The position numbers and the translations under genes are program-made. From Diphasiastrum complanatum (taxonomy: Eukaryota > Streptophyta > Lycopodiopsida > Lycopodiales > Lycopodiaceae): a DNA stretch of 64,000 bases. The notes beneath the pieces were generated by a model. It was not told the DNA's origin. It was given only the letters and a program-made list of their open reading frames with translations, and did not search any database. Shown here in pieces: positions 35,124 through 47,679 of the stretch. Location of the stretch: the NCBI GenBank assembly GCA_029204225.1, contig CM055107.1, positions 28,049,410-28,113,409 on the forward strand, in the 5' to 3' direction. Position 1 is the first letter of the stretch, and each line of letters begins with the position of its first letter.

Positions 35124-36650
35124 TTATACCTTCTTTGTGGCCAATTGGGTTTTGTCATAAACTTCCATACTTTCAAAAAGCTCACTCCAGTCGTCTTCCA
35201 AAGCATCATCTAGAAGAAAAGGTGTGTGGTCTGTTGATATGCGCTGTTCATATGATGAAAATCCCATTTCCGACTCTTCTGGTCCTTCCAGAGATTCCTT
35301 CTCGGCTTCCCCTGCCACCTCCTCTGAACTAGAGGATCCACTACCGCGGAAATGTGCTAAACTAAAGCCCTCACCTCCCTTAAAAACTTGTGTGGTTTCT
35401 GCAGATCCTAAGCTCTCATTAGGGTTCATATTTGGTTCGGACTCCGAGATACTGGTTTCACCACCTTCTTCATTATCTTCCTGTTGTAGGCCGTGGAAAA
35501 GTCCGTCCAGCAAACTTACATCAACCGATGCCGGCTCCAAATAATAGTTCATGAATTCTGGAAATGGAGATTTGGCAGGATCGGTTATGGCAGTTTGGTA
35601 CTCGAGATTCTGGCCCTTCGAGGAAGAAGCCTCCAAATCTCCTTTCTGTGTGAACAGTTCCTGCTTTGGCAACTGTCGCTTTCTGCTCTGAGTACCAATA
35701 GACTTGTTAGCATCATTTTGCTGGACAAGATGGGCAAAAATGGAGGGATTCTGCATAGTTTTGGCCAAGAAAGTCATCATCTGCCGCTGTCTTTGTTCTG
35801 TTGCAATCAGTCGTTGGCCTAAAAATTTCATGTTTTGATCTGTCGTTTGCTGTTGCTGCCGCATTTTGACCAGTTCATGCATTAAGACATTTTTATCTCG
35901 CTTCAAGTCCTCAATGTCTTCTTCAAAACCTCCGAACTTTCCCAGCTCTATAAGCCCCTGCGACGATTCCGCCCCTGCCTGCTGTTGCGTTTGATTTTGA
36001 TTCAAAGGTTTACGTCGACGCAGTGTCTTTAGTAGATGTCTCTGGCCTCGAATAAATCCTTCGGCTGCAAACTCCCATCGATCTGAATCCACCTTGCGAA
36101 ATCCCTGAATAGGGCAACCTCGTTAGCAGAGGAACAGCTTTAGTTTATGATGATAAATTCATTTCCAGCAATAACAATAAAGGTTTCCTACTCTCCGATT
36201 ACTAAAATACACTTCGGAGACAATAATCACAAGCAGGACACAAGACTTCTTGCATAAGTATCGCGATAATGCGAACTGAACGAAGCAGAGCAAGAATAGG
36301 ACAAGATTTAGGAAAAATGAACATACATATGAGTTAAGCTGCCGGACAAAGCTGGAAAAATTACTATGCTTGAAGTAGTTTGGAAGGACGCTGGTAGCAA
36401 GCTCGGGTGGACTCCAAACAATGAAGCTGTTACTGCGACTGCTCCATGAAACAATATCATCCGTATTGGGATCGTCGATCATATCATACGTTTTTGTAAG
36501 AAATGGAGGTGTGGCTAATCCCAGCAGCGCCTCTGATGTCTGAGGAATAGTTGGATCATTAATAACAATGCCGCTTGAAGATGATGGATTTGTTTGAGAT
36601 ACATCCACCGCAGAGGTTTCTGCAGATAAGGTGATTGCAGAGTGTTCCAT
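35124..36650 (-). CDS. Class A heat shock transcription factor, HSFA1-like (copy A)
   Basis: Two exons: 36650-36327 (108 codons) and 36104-35124, joined across a 222-bp intron with a GTATGT donor and TTCAG acceptor. It encodes 434 residues. A nuclear transcription factor that binds heat shock elements as a trimer. The DNA-binding domain is about residues 47-135 ([14 protein letters not shown], the recognition helix [11 protein letters not shown], then [17 protein letters not shown]); the intron falls after Tyr108, the position conserved in plant HSFs. The HR-A/B coiled coil is about residues 168-235 ([28 protein letters not shown]), with the long insert typical of class A. A basic nuclear signal RKRQLPKQ is at 249-256. 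An acidic/aromatic activation motif DDWSELFE is near 412-419. HR-A/B wording is closest to HSFA1. Relative to copy C, a one-base deletion near 35147 replaces the last 37 residues by LATKKV. The ATG is the first after the leader and is shared by all three copies. Confidence 0.9.
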
Positions 36651-37085
36651 AGCTCCAACTTCACAAATATGATATCTAATGCGTTGCTATCCAACAGAAA
36701 ACAGAATGACGACGAAGGACAAAGACGCAAACTAGTTGAAGCTTTTGTTCCGCTTCGAAAAATCTTGGACTGGCGACGAACACCAAAGGAAAAAAAATCA
36801 TCGAAGCTTTCGCTCCGCTTCAAGAATTCAATCCGGAGCTGACAAATTGGTCTCAAACGGATTCTTCAATAGAAAAATGCAAGCAATCAGAAGTGCAGCT
36901 GTATCAATGCAATCACCTCAAATCCACTCCTCAGATCTGAACTCAAATCTAAATGCAGGCGCTGTTTATACTTGTGGCAAGACAAGAGCAATGTTGGCTG
37001 TTTCCGCAGAAGAATTGAAGCTGAATTGTTGATGTCACTAACGAACAGCTGACGCATGAGAAAGACATCCGAGTCTTTGCTGAAG

Positions 37086-37092
37086 CTTTATA
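37086..37092 (-). promoter_or_regulatory. TATA box of HSF copy A
   Basis: The minus strand reads TTCTATAAAGCTTC. The same context occurs upstream of copy B (41537) and copy C (63736), always about 400-440 bp before the ATG. Conservation between the diverged copies A and B favours this over the alternative TATAAAC at 36964-36970. Confidence 0.6.
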
Positions 37093-37403
37093 GAAGCCGG
37101 AGAAGGCATGGGAGAAGAAAATCTGGAGCACAGAGACGACGAAGGAAGGGCTTCGGGATGGAGGGAGGAGGATCAGTCCAGAGAGGACCAGAACCGCGCA
37201 CATGGAAAAAGGGGCTTCAAGGCCCTGAAAGCGATGAAGAGGCTAGAGACGAATCAGCTTTCCCCACGTGTCGTGCCTACTGTAGCCTGCCAGCTATAAA
37301 TATCTAGTACATAGCAGCCAATGGCAATGGCGGAATAGATCTGGTCGTCGGGATGCCACGCTGGCGATGGCTCAGGGCTGGGAGCTGGCAGGCCTTATGC
37401 GCT

Positions 37404-37416
37404 TTCCAGAATATTC
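37404..37416. promoter_or_regulatory. Perfect three-unit heat shock element
   Basis: The sequence TTCCAGAATATTC fits TTC-nn-GAA-nn-TTC, the binding site of HSF trimers. It lies about 310 bp upstream of the copy A TATA box. The equivalent position for copy C is just past the window end. Confidence 0.6.
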
Positions 37417-37419
37417 TAC

Positions 37420-39169
37420 AAATACGGTCGGTCTGTCAGTGGTGTTTTGTTCTCGAATCTTGTTTTTTTTTTTTAAATATTGCAATGCCATAATTATGCA
37501 CCATCTTATAAAAAATCTTTCAAACCTCCCTATTGCAAAAAACATTGTGTGTGTGAGTGTGCATGCGCGTGAGTGAGAGTGAGTATGTAGTATTTTACGA
37601 TCCTATTAGTGAGAACGCATGTGCTATGAATCTATTTCTGCATTTACATTCTTTCAGACTATTCTTGCTTGTAGTAGCCCATATCATTTTTGAGGTTTCT
37701 CTCAAAAATCCCATATATTAAGGAGTTTTTCGGTTACTAACAGGGGATATGCTTCTACTTGCCTATTTTTCCCTATAAAATCTTAAATTTATTACATAAA
37801 AAATCCTGCAAAATTTTATAGTTGTTGATTTTTGGAAAAAGATTCCATTCCTAAAGAATGCCAGCTTTCCCGAACACTGGTGATAGGATTTTTAAGTATG
37901 GGATTGACCACCCAAGTTTAAACCCCTCGCCCACACATGGGCGGTGTCCTGATCAAAACAACGTGATTTATCCACCCTTGCCTGGTGTGGTGGTGGAGGG
38001 CTCTTGGTGTGGCTTGACCACACAAGTTCAGAAACTCCCCCTCACACCCCCCCCCCCCCCCCCCCCCAAAGACCTTCGCACAATCAGCAGGTGAACATAG
38101 AGAAGGTGCGTACCAATTGATATCAACCAGACACCAGTTCCCTACAAATCCATAACAGTTCTATGCACAGGGTGAATCACACATTCCTCCCATAGAAGTC
38201 ATTGCTGTCCAAAAAACGCCAAGCTGCCCAAACAGCTGCTCGCGCTTACAACTGCCAGTGCATTCATCACTTCCAACTTTACAATCACCTACCATCGCCT
38301 TTGAACAACTAGAATTCTTTCACAAATGCATGTTTTCAGATCCTTAGAACTGCTATTCATTCATGCATCTATCCCAAAAGGCAATGATTGAAAAGTCCAG
38401 CGATGAGTACCATCGGAATACAAGCAAACTTCAGAACTTCTCATGAAGAATATCATTCAACCCCCTGGAAAACACAAGTGCGAGTTTGTACAAGTCTTAA
38501 CTTGGGTTCAATAAACTGATCCAATGACCAGAGATACAACCGGTTTACAACTCTCAACTCTACACAGAGGCAACAAGTCAGATAAAAGGTTCCACTGGGG
38601 TCTCATTCTGCATGTTCTTTAAACTGCTCCAAACAATCATGACTTACTAACCTCTTAGCAATAACAAAATTGTTTCTACAGGGAGCTGTTTAAAACCAAA
38701 CATGTACATTGAGAATCAATTGCCCTTGTACTCTGCTAGAAATGATCAGAACTGGATAACCTCAAATCCAATTTATGTCCATTAATATGCATGTCAACCG
38801 GAGGATCCTGAAAAGTTCCAAATCCTCACATGCAATTACTAGAATCCAGTAATTCTTTTACTTTCAATTCATTCTTCTGGAAAAATTGGTTCACATCAAT
38901 TCGTCAATGAATAAAAGTTAGTAACATGATTCAGGACAAATAGAATTCATGCAAGTCATTCAGCCATTTCCAAGCAGCAAATTGCTATAAAATAAGCAAC
39001 AAGATCCACCAAAGCAGATCATTCAATAGCAATTGAAAGATTCCTCAAGAAACAGGGAATTACCAATGAATTTACACTAATTCACAACATCTTTACCAAA
39101 ATCCACCATGTAGAAGTGCACTCATGCTTCAAATCGGAATAAGTGAATCAAATTCCCTTGAGAAAATAG
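37420..39169. other. No gene seen; 21-bp poly-C tract
   Basis: There is a run of 21 C at 38047-38067. The remainder has no supported reading frame. TTTGTGTGTGTGAGTGTG-like simple sequence occurs at 37545-37590. I see nothing else identifiable. Confidence 0.5.
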
Positions 39170-39430
39170 GACTCCAATCGGGATGTAAATCCAGGTGCTC
39201 CTTACTTCCAAATCGATGTAGAACTCGACTCCATTCCGATCCAAGTCCGCATCTTAGCCGGGCTCTGATACAAATGTAAAGACCACTCGGGAAAACCCCT
39301 AAGATGAGGATAGGAAAACACAAGAGAGACTATGGAGCAAAACCACCCAACCAGACCTAGATCCCTCCTGGAGAATCCTCCTGGATCTAGCCCCCAAGCC
39401 ATGCCATGTGATAGCAAGAGGAGAAGTGTG
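39170..39430 (-). repeat. Retroelement leader-like repeat, copy 2
   Basis: Relative of 32131-32400, in the same orientation, with the GGGCTCTGATACAAAT primer-site core and CCCCTAAGATGAGGATAGGA. No retroelement protein follows here. Confidence 0.6.
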
Positions 39431-41090
39431 ATTCTTGTAGGTATCAGATGAGCAGACACAAAACCAAAGTAGGTTTCATCTGACCCTAGATCAATGATAA
39501 AAAATGTGCAGGAAAAATCTTGAAATAGAAATTATCTCTAAGGAGGAAATTGTGGACTTAATTTCCAACAATGTCCACAATAAAATACAAGATAAGAAAA
39601 TGTGCACTTTGTATACAAAATTGAAGGCTCTGATGCCAACTATTACCCATCTAGCTTGGGAATCGCCATAAAAAAACCTACACAATCTAGTGACAAACGC
39701 TTTGTTACCCACCATTAATAGAATTGTTTTTGTTTCAACCTTATGCGCCTAAAATGGCGGCACCAAGTGGCGCCTTGATCAAAACTCCAACAATGATCGA
39801 TGTCTTATACCACTGGCTATGGCTCTTAGTCCTCACTGTCGCACATCTTCATGGCTAGAGATAAATCTTGGCTATACTAGTGCTCGTACCAGAGACCAAC
39901 TCTCGAGTAGAATGAATGGGTCCCACCTCCTTATACATAGTACAAGTGGGTCACACCTCAACTAGGGTTCACGATTAGATTTATTTCACAAGGCGACTTG
40001 AGATACTAACCAGTGTTGGGCTGATATATAGGTGCCCGGGTGGTATCAGCAATGGTATCAACAATGGTATCGTAGAACATACCTGCCCAGTATATGATTT
40101 TGCGATACTATGGTTAATATCGGAACCAGGCTGGTTTTAGCCCATCAATGCACATATCGATAGCCGAATTAGGGGCAAAAAATTTGAATTGAACATGGTA
40201 TTAATATAGTATCCATTTTTAGTTAGTTTCCAAAATTTACATTTGTGATAAATATTATTCATCGTGTTCCAAAAGACATTGGTGGGCACCAACAAAGTAT
40301 TGGCCTTTAAAATCATATGCATATTACATTTAAAAAGGTCATGCTTTTCATTAAATCCATATTACCCTTTACAAAATGGCTAATTTTAGAAAAAAAAATT
40401 ATATACTAATATCGGCCACCAATTTACAAACATGTGTCAATAAAAAATGTCATCACCACCAAAGTCATGTTTTGTCTTTTCTTGAGGCCATCACCTCAAG
40501 GTGTACATTTTGGTACATAACAAATAGATTGTTTTTTGGCTCAAAATTTGTGAAGCATACAATTTGTAATAAAATGGTCTATACATAGATCTTTATTGGT
40601 GATTTAGCTTAACCTCAAATATACGGAAACATCACTTCGTAACATAGCAACTTGATTGACTACTTATACCTTATTATCTATTAAAAAGTTTAGTTCCCAA
40701 ATTGATATATAGAATTGGTGGGTAGGGTACCTAGGCCATTATGAGTGTAGAATAGGGCTTGGGCCTAGACTTGCCCCACCAGTGTGGTTGATTGCCACTG
40801 GAAAGGTGCAGGCTCGAATCTCAACCATTGTGTAGTGTCAATTTAAGGAGCTTAGCCAAGTTTTTTTTTTTTTTTTGTATACAGAGTTACGCAACTAACG
40901 GTTTGGATTCGAGCTTGCACCTTGCCGGTCGCAGTCAACAACTCTACCCATACAGTGCCACTAGTTACTTAACATGTTTGCAAAAAACGAATGTAATCTA
41001 TGGACAAAATCTAGCATAGGATGAATTTTAGTAGACACTCTTGCATGATTCTAATGGAACAACAAAATAGTCCTTTAAAAAAAATGCATT
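39431..41090. other. No gene seen
   Basis: There is a second primer-site-like word (GGCTCTGATGCCAAC) at 39626, hinting at more LTR debris. Otherwise this is AT-rich sequence with a T-run at 40861-40876 and no recognisable domain. Confidence 0.45.
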
Positions 41091-41536
41091 ATACTAGCCC
41101 TAATCTCCATTGCCTCCAAAAGAAGGGGGACGTCCGAAGGTTCTACAAGAATCTACAATGATCGCGGCTCAACGCGAACGACCCAGTGACGTCTGTTTCC
41201 TTCTGGAGAGGCGGATCATTGCCCTAAAATTGAGCCCCCCCAAGACAATCAATTCCAGGGTTGGGATTGGTTGCTAAAGGACCCCACTACGAATTCGTAT
41301 TACTGACAGGACACGTGGGAAAAGTTGATTCGGTGGGAGTGTCTTTAGGGTTTTACCTCTTCGCGAAGCTCCCATAGGCGGACCTGATTTTCAGGGCTGG
41401 AGGCCTTATTTTCCACGTCCGATCGGATCTAGTCCTCTCTGATGCGCATCTCCCATTCTCTCCTCTTGTAGCCTTACTCCTGGGCTTTCTGGATTCTCGA
41501 CTCTCCAGGTAGGATCCATCGCCTGCCTTCTTCCTC

Positions 41537-41543
41537 TATAAAG
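41537..41543 (+). promoter_or_regulatory. TATA box of HSF copy B
   Basis: CTCTATAAAGCTTCATC, about 397 bp upstream of the ATG and aligned with the TATA boxes of copies A and C. A partial heat shock element, GAAGGTTC followed by ACAAGAA, is at 41136-41151. Confidence 0.6.
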
Positions 41544-41933
41544 CTTCATCTGAATCTCAGTTTTCACCTGCGTCAGCCTTTTGATACTGAAATCAATAGT
41601 TTAATTGCTTTAGCTTTGCAGAAAGAGCTGAGATTGTTCTTGTCTTTCCTTAAACAGAAGCACTTAACACTTTCTGAATTTAGAAGCTCAGGTTTCAGAT
41701 CCAGGTCAGAGATGATTGCATTGATAAAGCATTATCTCTGATCGCTTGCATTGTTTTTTTTTTTTGAATGTTTCTCTTCGAGAAGTCCATTTCATGTGGA
41801 TTTTGTAATTCGGGATTAAGATTTTTGCTTGTATAGAAAGATTTCTCCTGTTTTTCGTTTTGTTCTTTGTCATCATTGTGTGTTCTTTGTTTGATAGCAA
41901 ACCGGTGGGTGCATTATTTGTAAAGTTGGAGTT

Positions 41934-43629
41934 ATGGAGACATTAGCAACGTACTTATCTGCAGAAAACTCTGCGGTAAATCTATCTCAAGCAAATTTGG
42001 CATCTTTAAGTGGCATTGTTAGAAACGATCCAGATATCCCTCAGCCTTCGGAGGCGCTGCTGGGAACAGTTCTACCTCCATTTATTACAAAAATATATGA
42101 CATGGTTGACGATCCCAAGACAGATGGCATCGTGTCATGGAGCAGTGGCAATAATAGCTTTGTTGTTTGGAATCTTTCCGAGCTTATTGACAGCATCCTT
42201 CCAAACTACTTCAAGCATCAAAACTTTTCGACCTTTGTCCGGCAGCTTAATAAATATGTAAGTTTCATTTTTTTTAGATCCTGTTCTATTCTCACTTTGC
42301 TTCCTTTGGAGAGCATTTTTGCAATACTCATGTGAAACCTCTTCTGTCTTGCTTTGTTGTAGCTTGAGCAATTTTGACACTTCTGCGGAGTAAAGGATGC
42401 TCTTTACTTATCGAGGAGTAGAAAGACTTTGTTGATACCCATCGTTCATTGAGACAGTTGGTCGACTGTTCTTGACGAAGTTTTTGCGGATTGCATAGTT
42501 GAGAAATTTATTAGAACTAGTGAAGTGTAACAAATTGATACATATAGCATTAAGTGAAAATTTTAATGATCGATAGGAATTTAAGATCGAATATTAGAGC
42601 TGTTCCTTCTGCTGACATGCTTCTTCTATCCAGGGATTTCACAAGGTGGATCCAGATCGATGTGAGTTTGCAGCTAAAGGATTTATGCGAGGCCAGAGGC
42701 ATTTACTAGAGACATTGCGTCGACGTAAACCCGTGAATCAAAATCAAGCGCAACTGCAGGAAGGGGCGGAATTGTCGCAGGGGAGTATAGAGCTGGGAAA
42801 ATTCGGAGGTTTAGAAAAAGAAATTCAGCAATTGAAACGGGACAAAGACGTCTTGATGCATGAACTGGTCAAAAGGCGGCAGCAACAGCAGACAACAGAT
42901 GAAAACTTCAAAATTTTAGACCATCGACTGGCTGCAGCAGAACAACGACATCAAAAAATAATCGCGTTCTTGGCTAAAATCATTCACAAACCCTCCATTT
43001 TCGCCCATCTTGCCCAGCAGAATGATGCTAACAAGCTTGTTGGTTCTCTCAGGGGAAAGCGACAATTGCCAAAGCAGGAACGGCTCACACGGAAAGGGGA
43101 TGCAGAGCTTTCATCCTCAGAGGGCCAAACTGCCAAATTTTCATTCGCTGAACTCCTGAACTATTCGGAGCCAGCATCTGTCGATGCAACTCGGAGTTTG
43201 CCACAGGAACTTTTTCACGTCCTAGAACAGGAAAGTGATGGACAAGATGATGAGAACGGTATCTCCGAGTCTGATTCAAATCTAAACCCTAATGAGACCT
43301 CATCTGCCGAAACCAGACATATTTCTAAGGGCTTTATTTCACCGCATTCCAGCATTAGTGGATCTTCTAATTTAGAGGAGTTGGCAGGTCAAGCCGAGAA
43401 TGAATCTCTGGAAGGACCAGAAGAATTGAAAATGGAATTTCTATCGAACGAAGAGCACACATCGATAGTCCCCATACATTCTATTCTGGATTCTAATGAG
43501 GAATACTTCTGGAATGAGCTTTTTGAAAGAATGGAAGGTATGTATTCTTCTATAAATGCATTTGCGAAGGAAGGAGGAGCCACCGGCCCGGAAATGACAT
43601 ACTTTACTGGCTTTTGGCCCAGCTGTTGA
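41934..43629 (+). CDS. Class A heat shock transcription factor, HSFA1-like (copy B, diverged)
   Basis: Exons 41934-42257 (108 codons) and 42634-43629, with a 376-bp intron (GTAAGT donor, TATCCAG acceptor). It encodes 439 residues. The domain plan is the same as copies A and C: DNA-binding domain ([42 protein letters not shown]), coiled coil ([27 protein letters not shown]), nuclear signal GKRQLPKQ, and activation motif [11 protein letters not shown] near the C-terminus. Two DNA-binding-domain changes stand out: Arg111 to His and Trp118 to Cys in the normally fixed plant DRWEFA motif. The reading frame is intact across both exons, so it is probably still expressed. The C-terminal 25 residues are unlike copies A and C. 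The gene lies in opposite orientation to both other copies, with a copia element inserted 420 bp downstream of the stop codon. Confidence 0.88.
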
Positions 43630-43839
43630 CAGACTTAGATCTTGATTTAGCGCATTCTTGAGTTTTAGCTTATCCAGCTAATCAATCTGTAGTGAAGAAA
43701 AGGCAGTGAAACGGAAAGGCATTGACCAAGATATTAGTGCCTAGTTAACAAGAACAAGACAGAAGAAGCAAGTTGTTTTCTGATAAAAGCAAGTTCTACA
43801 GTGGAAAGTTTTTTCCGGGGGGGGCTCAATAACCTTTGC

Positions 43840-44050
43840 CTAGTACATACTTCAGTGGTGCTGCTGGAAACCTGATGAACCAGCTTTGACTTTTATTGCT
43901 CTTCCAAGTTTCAATGCCATGGCTACAATCTCTCTCGCACATGCGATATTTGAGGAAGTTTTTTCTCTAGTCATGCTGTACAACCGGCTTTTCAATCTTC
44001 CAGGCAATCTACAACTCATGATCAGGTTTACTTCGGATGGCACCAAATAG
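43840..44050 (+). other. Conserved block downstream of HSF copy B, split by the copia insertion
   Basis: On the HSF sense strand: FNAMATISLAHAIFEEVFSL and LQLMIRFTSDGTK, related to the block behind copies A and C (LQLIRFSPEGTE). The similarity resumes at 49256 (TCCATATGCATCAGTAGCTC against TCCATATAGGTCAGTCCCTC), on the far side of the copia element. So the insertion cut this block. Confidence 0.45.
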
Positions 44051-44464
44051 TGTTAGAATGAAAACACAGCGAGGAAGATGATAGCATGACATACAGAATC
44101 TACAAGCACTCGATTGATCAATCATAAAGTAAAAGCACACTCACACACAAGAAGCAAACACTTGATTACAATAAGCGTGATCATAGCCTCACGAAGCATG
44201 TACATCTACGTCCGCATGCCAATGCCATGCCAAGATTTCATATAATGTGCAATATGATGACTATCGTATTTACACCTAGCATGTACAATATTCTTCATCC
44301 TCATATCTACGTATACACTGCTAATTATCGTGGCATCATGCATGCCAAGAAAACCTTTGCAAACCCTACACATCCTAGGAACATGACGAATCCATTCCCA
44401 ACATGTCATGTGACTAAAGACGGTTAGTAGTGACCGTTGGTGTCATGTGACATGGACACCAACA
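44051..44464 (-). repeat. 3' LTR of the copia element
   Basis: 414 bp, TG...CA ends, next to target duplication AATAG on its left and the polypurine tract on its right. Confidence 0.93.
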
Positions 44465-44537
44465 ATCCCCATCTCAATGCTATCCGTCTTCTCTGATGAT
44501 GCTCTTCATTCACATGGCATTTCTTAAGCATACAAAT

Positions 44538-47500
44538 CTATCCTTCGATAGAGGCTTGGTCATTATGTCGGCAGTCATCATTTTGGTGGGATAGAACTCC
44601 AGCACCATCTTCTGACTTTGTACCAAATCTTTGACAAAAGTGGTGCTGGATATCAATGTGTTTGCTCCGCTTATGTAGGCCTCCATTCCTGCATATGAAG
44701 ATGTTGCCCTGGTTGTCGTTGAAGATCTTCATCCCTTTTGTCGAGATGCCTATCTCGTGGCACAAACTCTTGATCCAAACATACTCCCTAGCACCGTGAC
44801 ATATCCCCATTAATTCTGCTTCCATTGAGGAGAGAGCCACAGATTTTTGTTTGCTGCTTGCCCAGCTTACAGCTCCTCCGCCCATCATGAAGACAAACAC
44901 ACAGGTAGATATCTTGTCATCTGCGTCACCTGCCCAGTCAAAGTCAACGAACCCCTCAACGTGCTCAAAAGGAAATCTGTATTCCAACCCAAGCTGAATG
45001 CTTCCCTTTAAGTACTTCAGAACTCTTTTGGCTGCTTGTCAATGATCGATGTTTGGGTTTTCCAGATACTTGCTGAGTGATCCAATTGTCGTGGCTATAT
45101 CTGGCCTAGTGCATACCATGGCATACATCAGTGATCCCACTAGGCTCCTATATGGACATCGGTTCATTTCTGCTTTGTCAGACTCAGTCCGAGGTGACAT
45201 CTCCTTGCTCGATCTTATACCCTGTTCTTGTGGAGTTCCAACATGATTACAATTTTCCATCCCAAATCTTTTGAGCATATTAATGATGTACCTTTCCTGC
45301 CTTAGGTGGATAGACTTTCTGATCCTACTTCTTTCAACTTGAATTCCTAGGCAATAATGCAGTTGCCCCATATCTTTGATCTCAAACTCAGTCTTCAATT
45401 CTGCCTTACAGGACTCCAGCCTTGAAACGTCGTTGCCAATCAGAATTATGTCATTCACATACAATGCTATGACAGTGATTTCCAAATGAGACCTTCTTAC
45501 AAATATGCTCTGATCTGAGTTGCATTTCTTGAAATTTCGCTCATGAAGGTATATTTCAATCTGTTCATACCAGACCCTGGATGATTACTTTACTCCATAT
45601 AGGACTTTGTTGAGTTTGCAGACCATGTCCGACCCTTCTTCAAATCCCTTTGGTTGTTTCAAATACATGTCCTCACTTAATGTCTCATCCAGAAATGCAG
45701 TCTTGATGTCGAGCTGATAGATCTCCAAGTCGTTGGCTGCTGCCCATGCAAGAATTATCCTAATCGATCTGATTCTAGCGACTGGGGCAAAAGTTTCATT
45801 AAAGTCCATGCCTTCTATCTGCGAGCATCCTTTGGCTACTATCTATGCCTTGTATCTCTCCACATTACCCTCTGCATCATATTTTAACTTATAAATCCAT
45901 CTGCAACCAATGGCCCTCCTACCTTCTGGTATGTGTACCAGACTCCACGCATTGTTCTTCTTGATCGACTCCATTTCCTCTGTCATCGCATGGAGCCACT
46001 CATTCCAATCTCCCCTCTCTCGAGCTTCTCGATAAGATCTTGGCTCTTCATCAGGTTCTTGACTCATGAATATCATCTCATCAAATCTTTGTGGGGCTCT
46101 CTTTGTTCTGTTTGGTCTCGCCTCTGCAATTGCCTCTGATCTCTCCCTATTGAACTTGATCTTGAGTCTTGGTTGACTCACTGTATTAGGTTCTTCGTTT
46201 TCTTTCACATCAAAGAATTACTTCCTCGCGGACACCTGACCAACAATGCTCTCATCACGGGTATGATCATCCGAAGATACGTTGTGTTGGGATGTATTGG
46301 AGCTCGAAATGCTAATGACTTCTATAGGAAACGTCACGCCCCCCTTGAGTCCACGATCCGCATCAGAATTGGAGACATTTTTTACCACCACTGTGGGATC
46401 TTCATCAAACACAACATCCCTGGCATCAATGAACTTTCTTGTAACAGGATCAAAGAGCTTATATCCTTTAGTCCCCTCCGGATATCCTACAAACAAGCAT
46501 TTGTTGGACTTAGGATCAAGTTTCTTCCGTTTTTCTTTGGGAATGTGTACCGTATGCAGTGCAGCCAAACACCCTAAAGTGATCTACCCTTGGCTTATGT
46601 CCGTACCACATCTCATGAGGGGTTTTTCCTGCCAAGGCCTTCATTGGAGATTTGTTGATTATGTGACATGCAGTTGCCACAGCCTTTGCCTATAGGTACT
46701 TAGGTAGATCATTCTCCTGCAACATGCAACGCGTCATTTCCATCAGTGTTCTGTTTTTTCTTTCCGCCAAGCCATTCTGTTCGAGAGTGTATGGTACAGT
46801 GAATTCTCTCAAGATACCATTCTTTAGGCAGAATTGATCGAATTCTTTGTTCTTGAATTCTCCTCCATTGTCACTTCTGAGCTTCTTGACTTTCTTGTTG
46901 GTTTCACTCTCAACTATGCTCTTGAATGCCTTGAAACTTTCAAGCGCCTGAGATTTCTCCTTCAAGGTCCAAATCCGCGTTCTCCTCGTATAGTTGTCTG
47001 TGTATGTAATGAAGTACCTAGATCCACCGAAAGATGGCACCTCCATTGGTCCATAGATATCCGTGTGAATCAGCTCAAGCACTTCAGTGGATCTTGTTGG
47101 ATGTATCTCTGGAAAACGTTCTCTATGCTGCTTTCCAAAAATGCACACATCACATTTGTCTATCCCCTCCTTGACATCGTAATCAAACCCCCTCAGCATG
47201 TCGTCGTTTGCCAAGGTCTGAAGGCTCTTGCATCCTAGATGCCCCATCCGCCTATGCCAAAGATTGTTGATTATGTTGGAGTCAACCATCAGACACGCCG
47301 TGGATCTTTCGTCAGCTCCTCCTTGTAGTTGATACAAACCTCCTATCCTGAATCCAATGCCGATTGGCCCGCCATCCGTCTGAATGCTGCACCCTTCTTT
47401 TTTGAACAGCACATGATATCCAGTATCTGTAAGTCTGGCTACTAACAGTAGGTTCTTGGCCAAATTAGGAACATGCAGCACGTCACACATGTTCATACTC

Positions 47501-47679
47501 CTCTCTTGCCCAAGCCATATGCGAACAGAGCCTCTCCCTACTGCATCAATCACGCCTTTGTCCCCCATCATGATCTCTTTACCGCTAAGCATCTGATAGG
47601 TGATGAAGGCATCAGGATTGTTAGTCATATGGGACGTAGCTGCGAAATCAAGATACCAGTATGGGTCCGCTTCAATGAT
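44538..47679 (-). pseudogene. Copia pol: protease, integrase, reverse transcriptase, RNase H
   Basis: The minus-strand order is as follows. The protease box is DFAATSHMT, where DSGATSH is expected, so the active-site loop is lost. Pre-integrase is LWHRRMGHLG with KCDVC. The integrase core has its triad in context (TYTDNYTR, RSDNGGEF, LEQNGLAERKNRTL). Then come the FGCTAYGTH segment, a frameshift near 46565, and the linker with RRAIGCRWIYKLKYDAEGNV. Reverse transcriptase has [10 protein letters not shown] and LYVNDIILIG, where YVDD has become YVND and a catalytic Asp is lost. RNase H reads FVDFDWAGDADD and LSSMEAELMG. In-frame stops fall at 46690 (a TGG codon), 45842, 45584 (a CAA codon), 45038 (a TGG codon) and at the gag-pol join. 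The element depends on other copies for movement. Confidence 0.88.

Larger units (their letters stand above)
33370..37337. repeat. Segmental duplication unit 1 carrying an HSFA1-like gene
   Basis: This is matched in direct orientation by 59960-64000 from TTTAGGGCACACGTG to AATGGCAATGGCGGAATA, where the window ends. Most lines are near identical over about 4 kb, including introns, untranslated regions and promoter. Inside both units a 43-bp segment (CGCTTTCCTGCCAATGGCAC...) is doubled (33706-33790 here). Weaker similarity extends left to 30395/58740, interrupted here by the 30.6-32.4 kb retroelement insertion. Confidence 0.9.

Noticed and set aside
35224-35544. 106-codon plus-strand frame inside HSF copy A (also at 61875-62195)
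   Set aside because: Antisense shadow of the Ser/Glu-rich HSF exon 2; no independent support.
42634-42650. Arg-to-His in GFRKV of HSF copy B as a knock-out change
   Set aside because: As far as I recall, some fungal HSFs carry His at this place, so by itself it is not evidence of loss; only the Trp-to-Cys change is kept as a finding.
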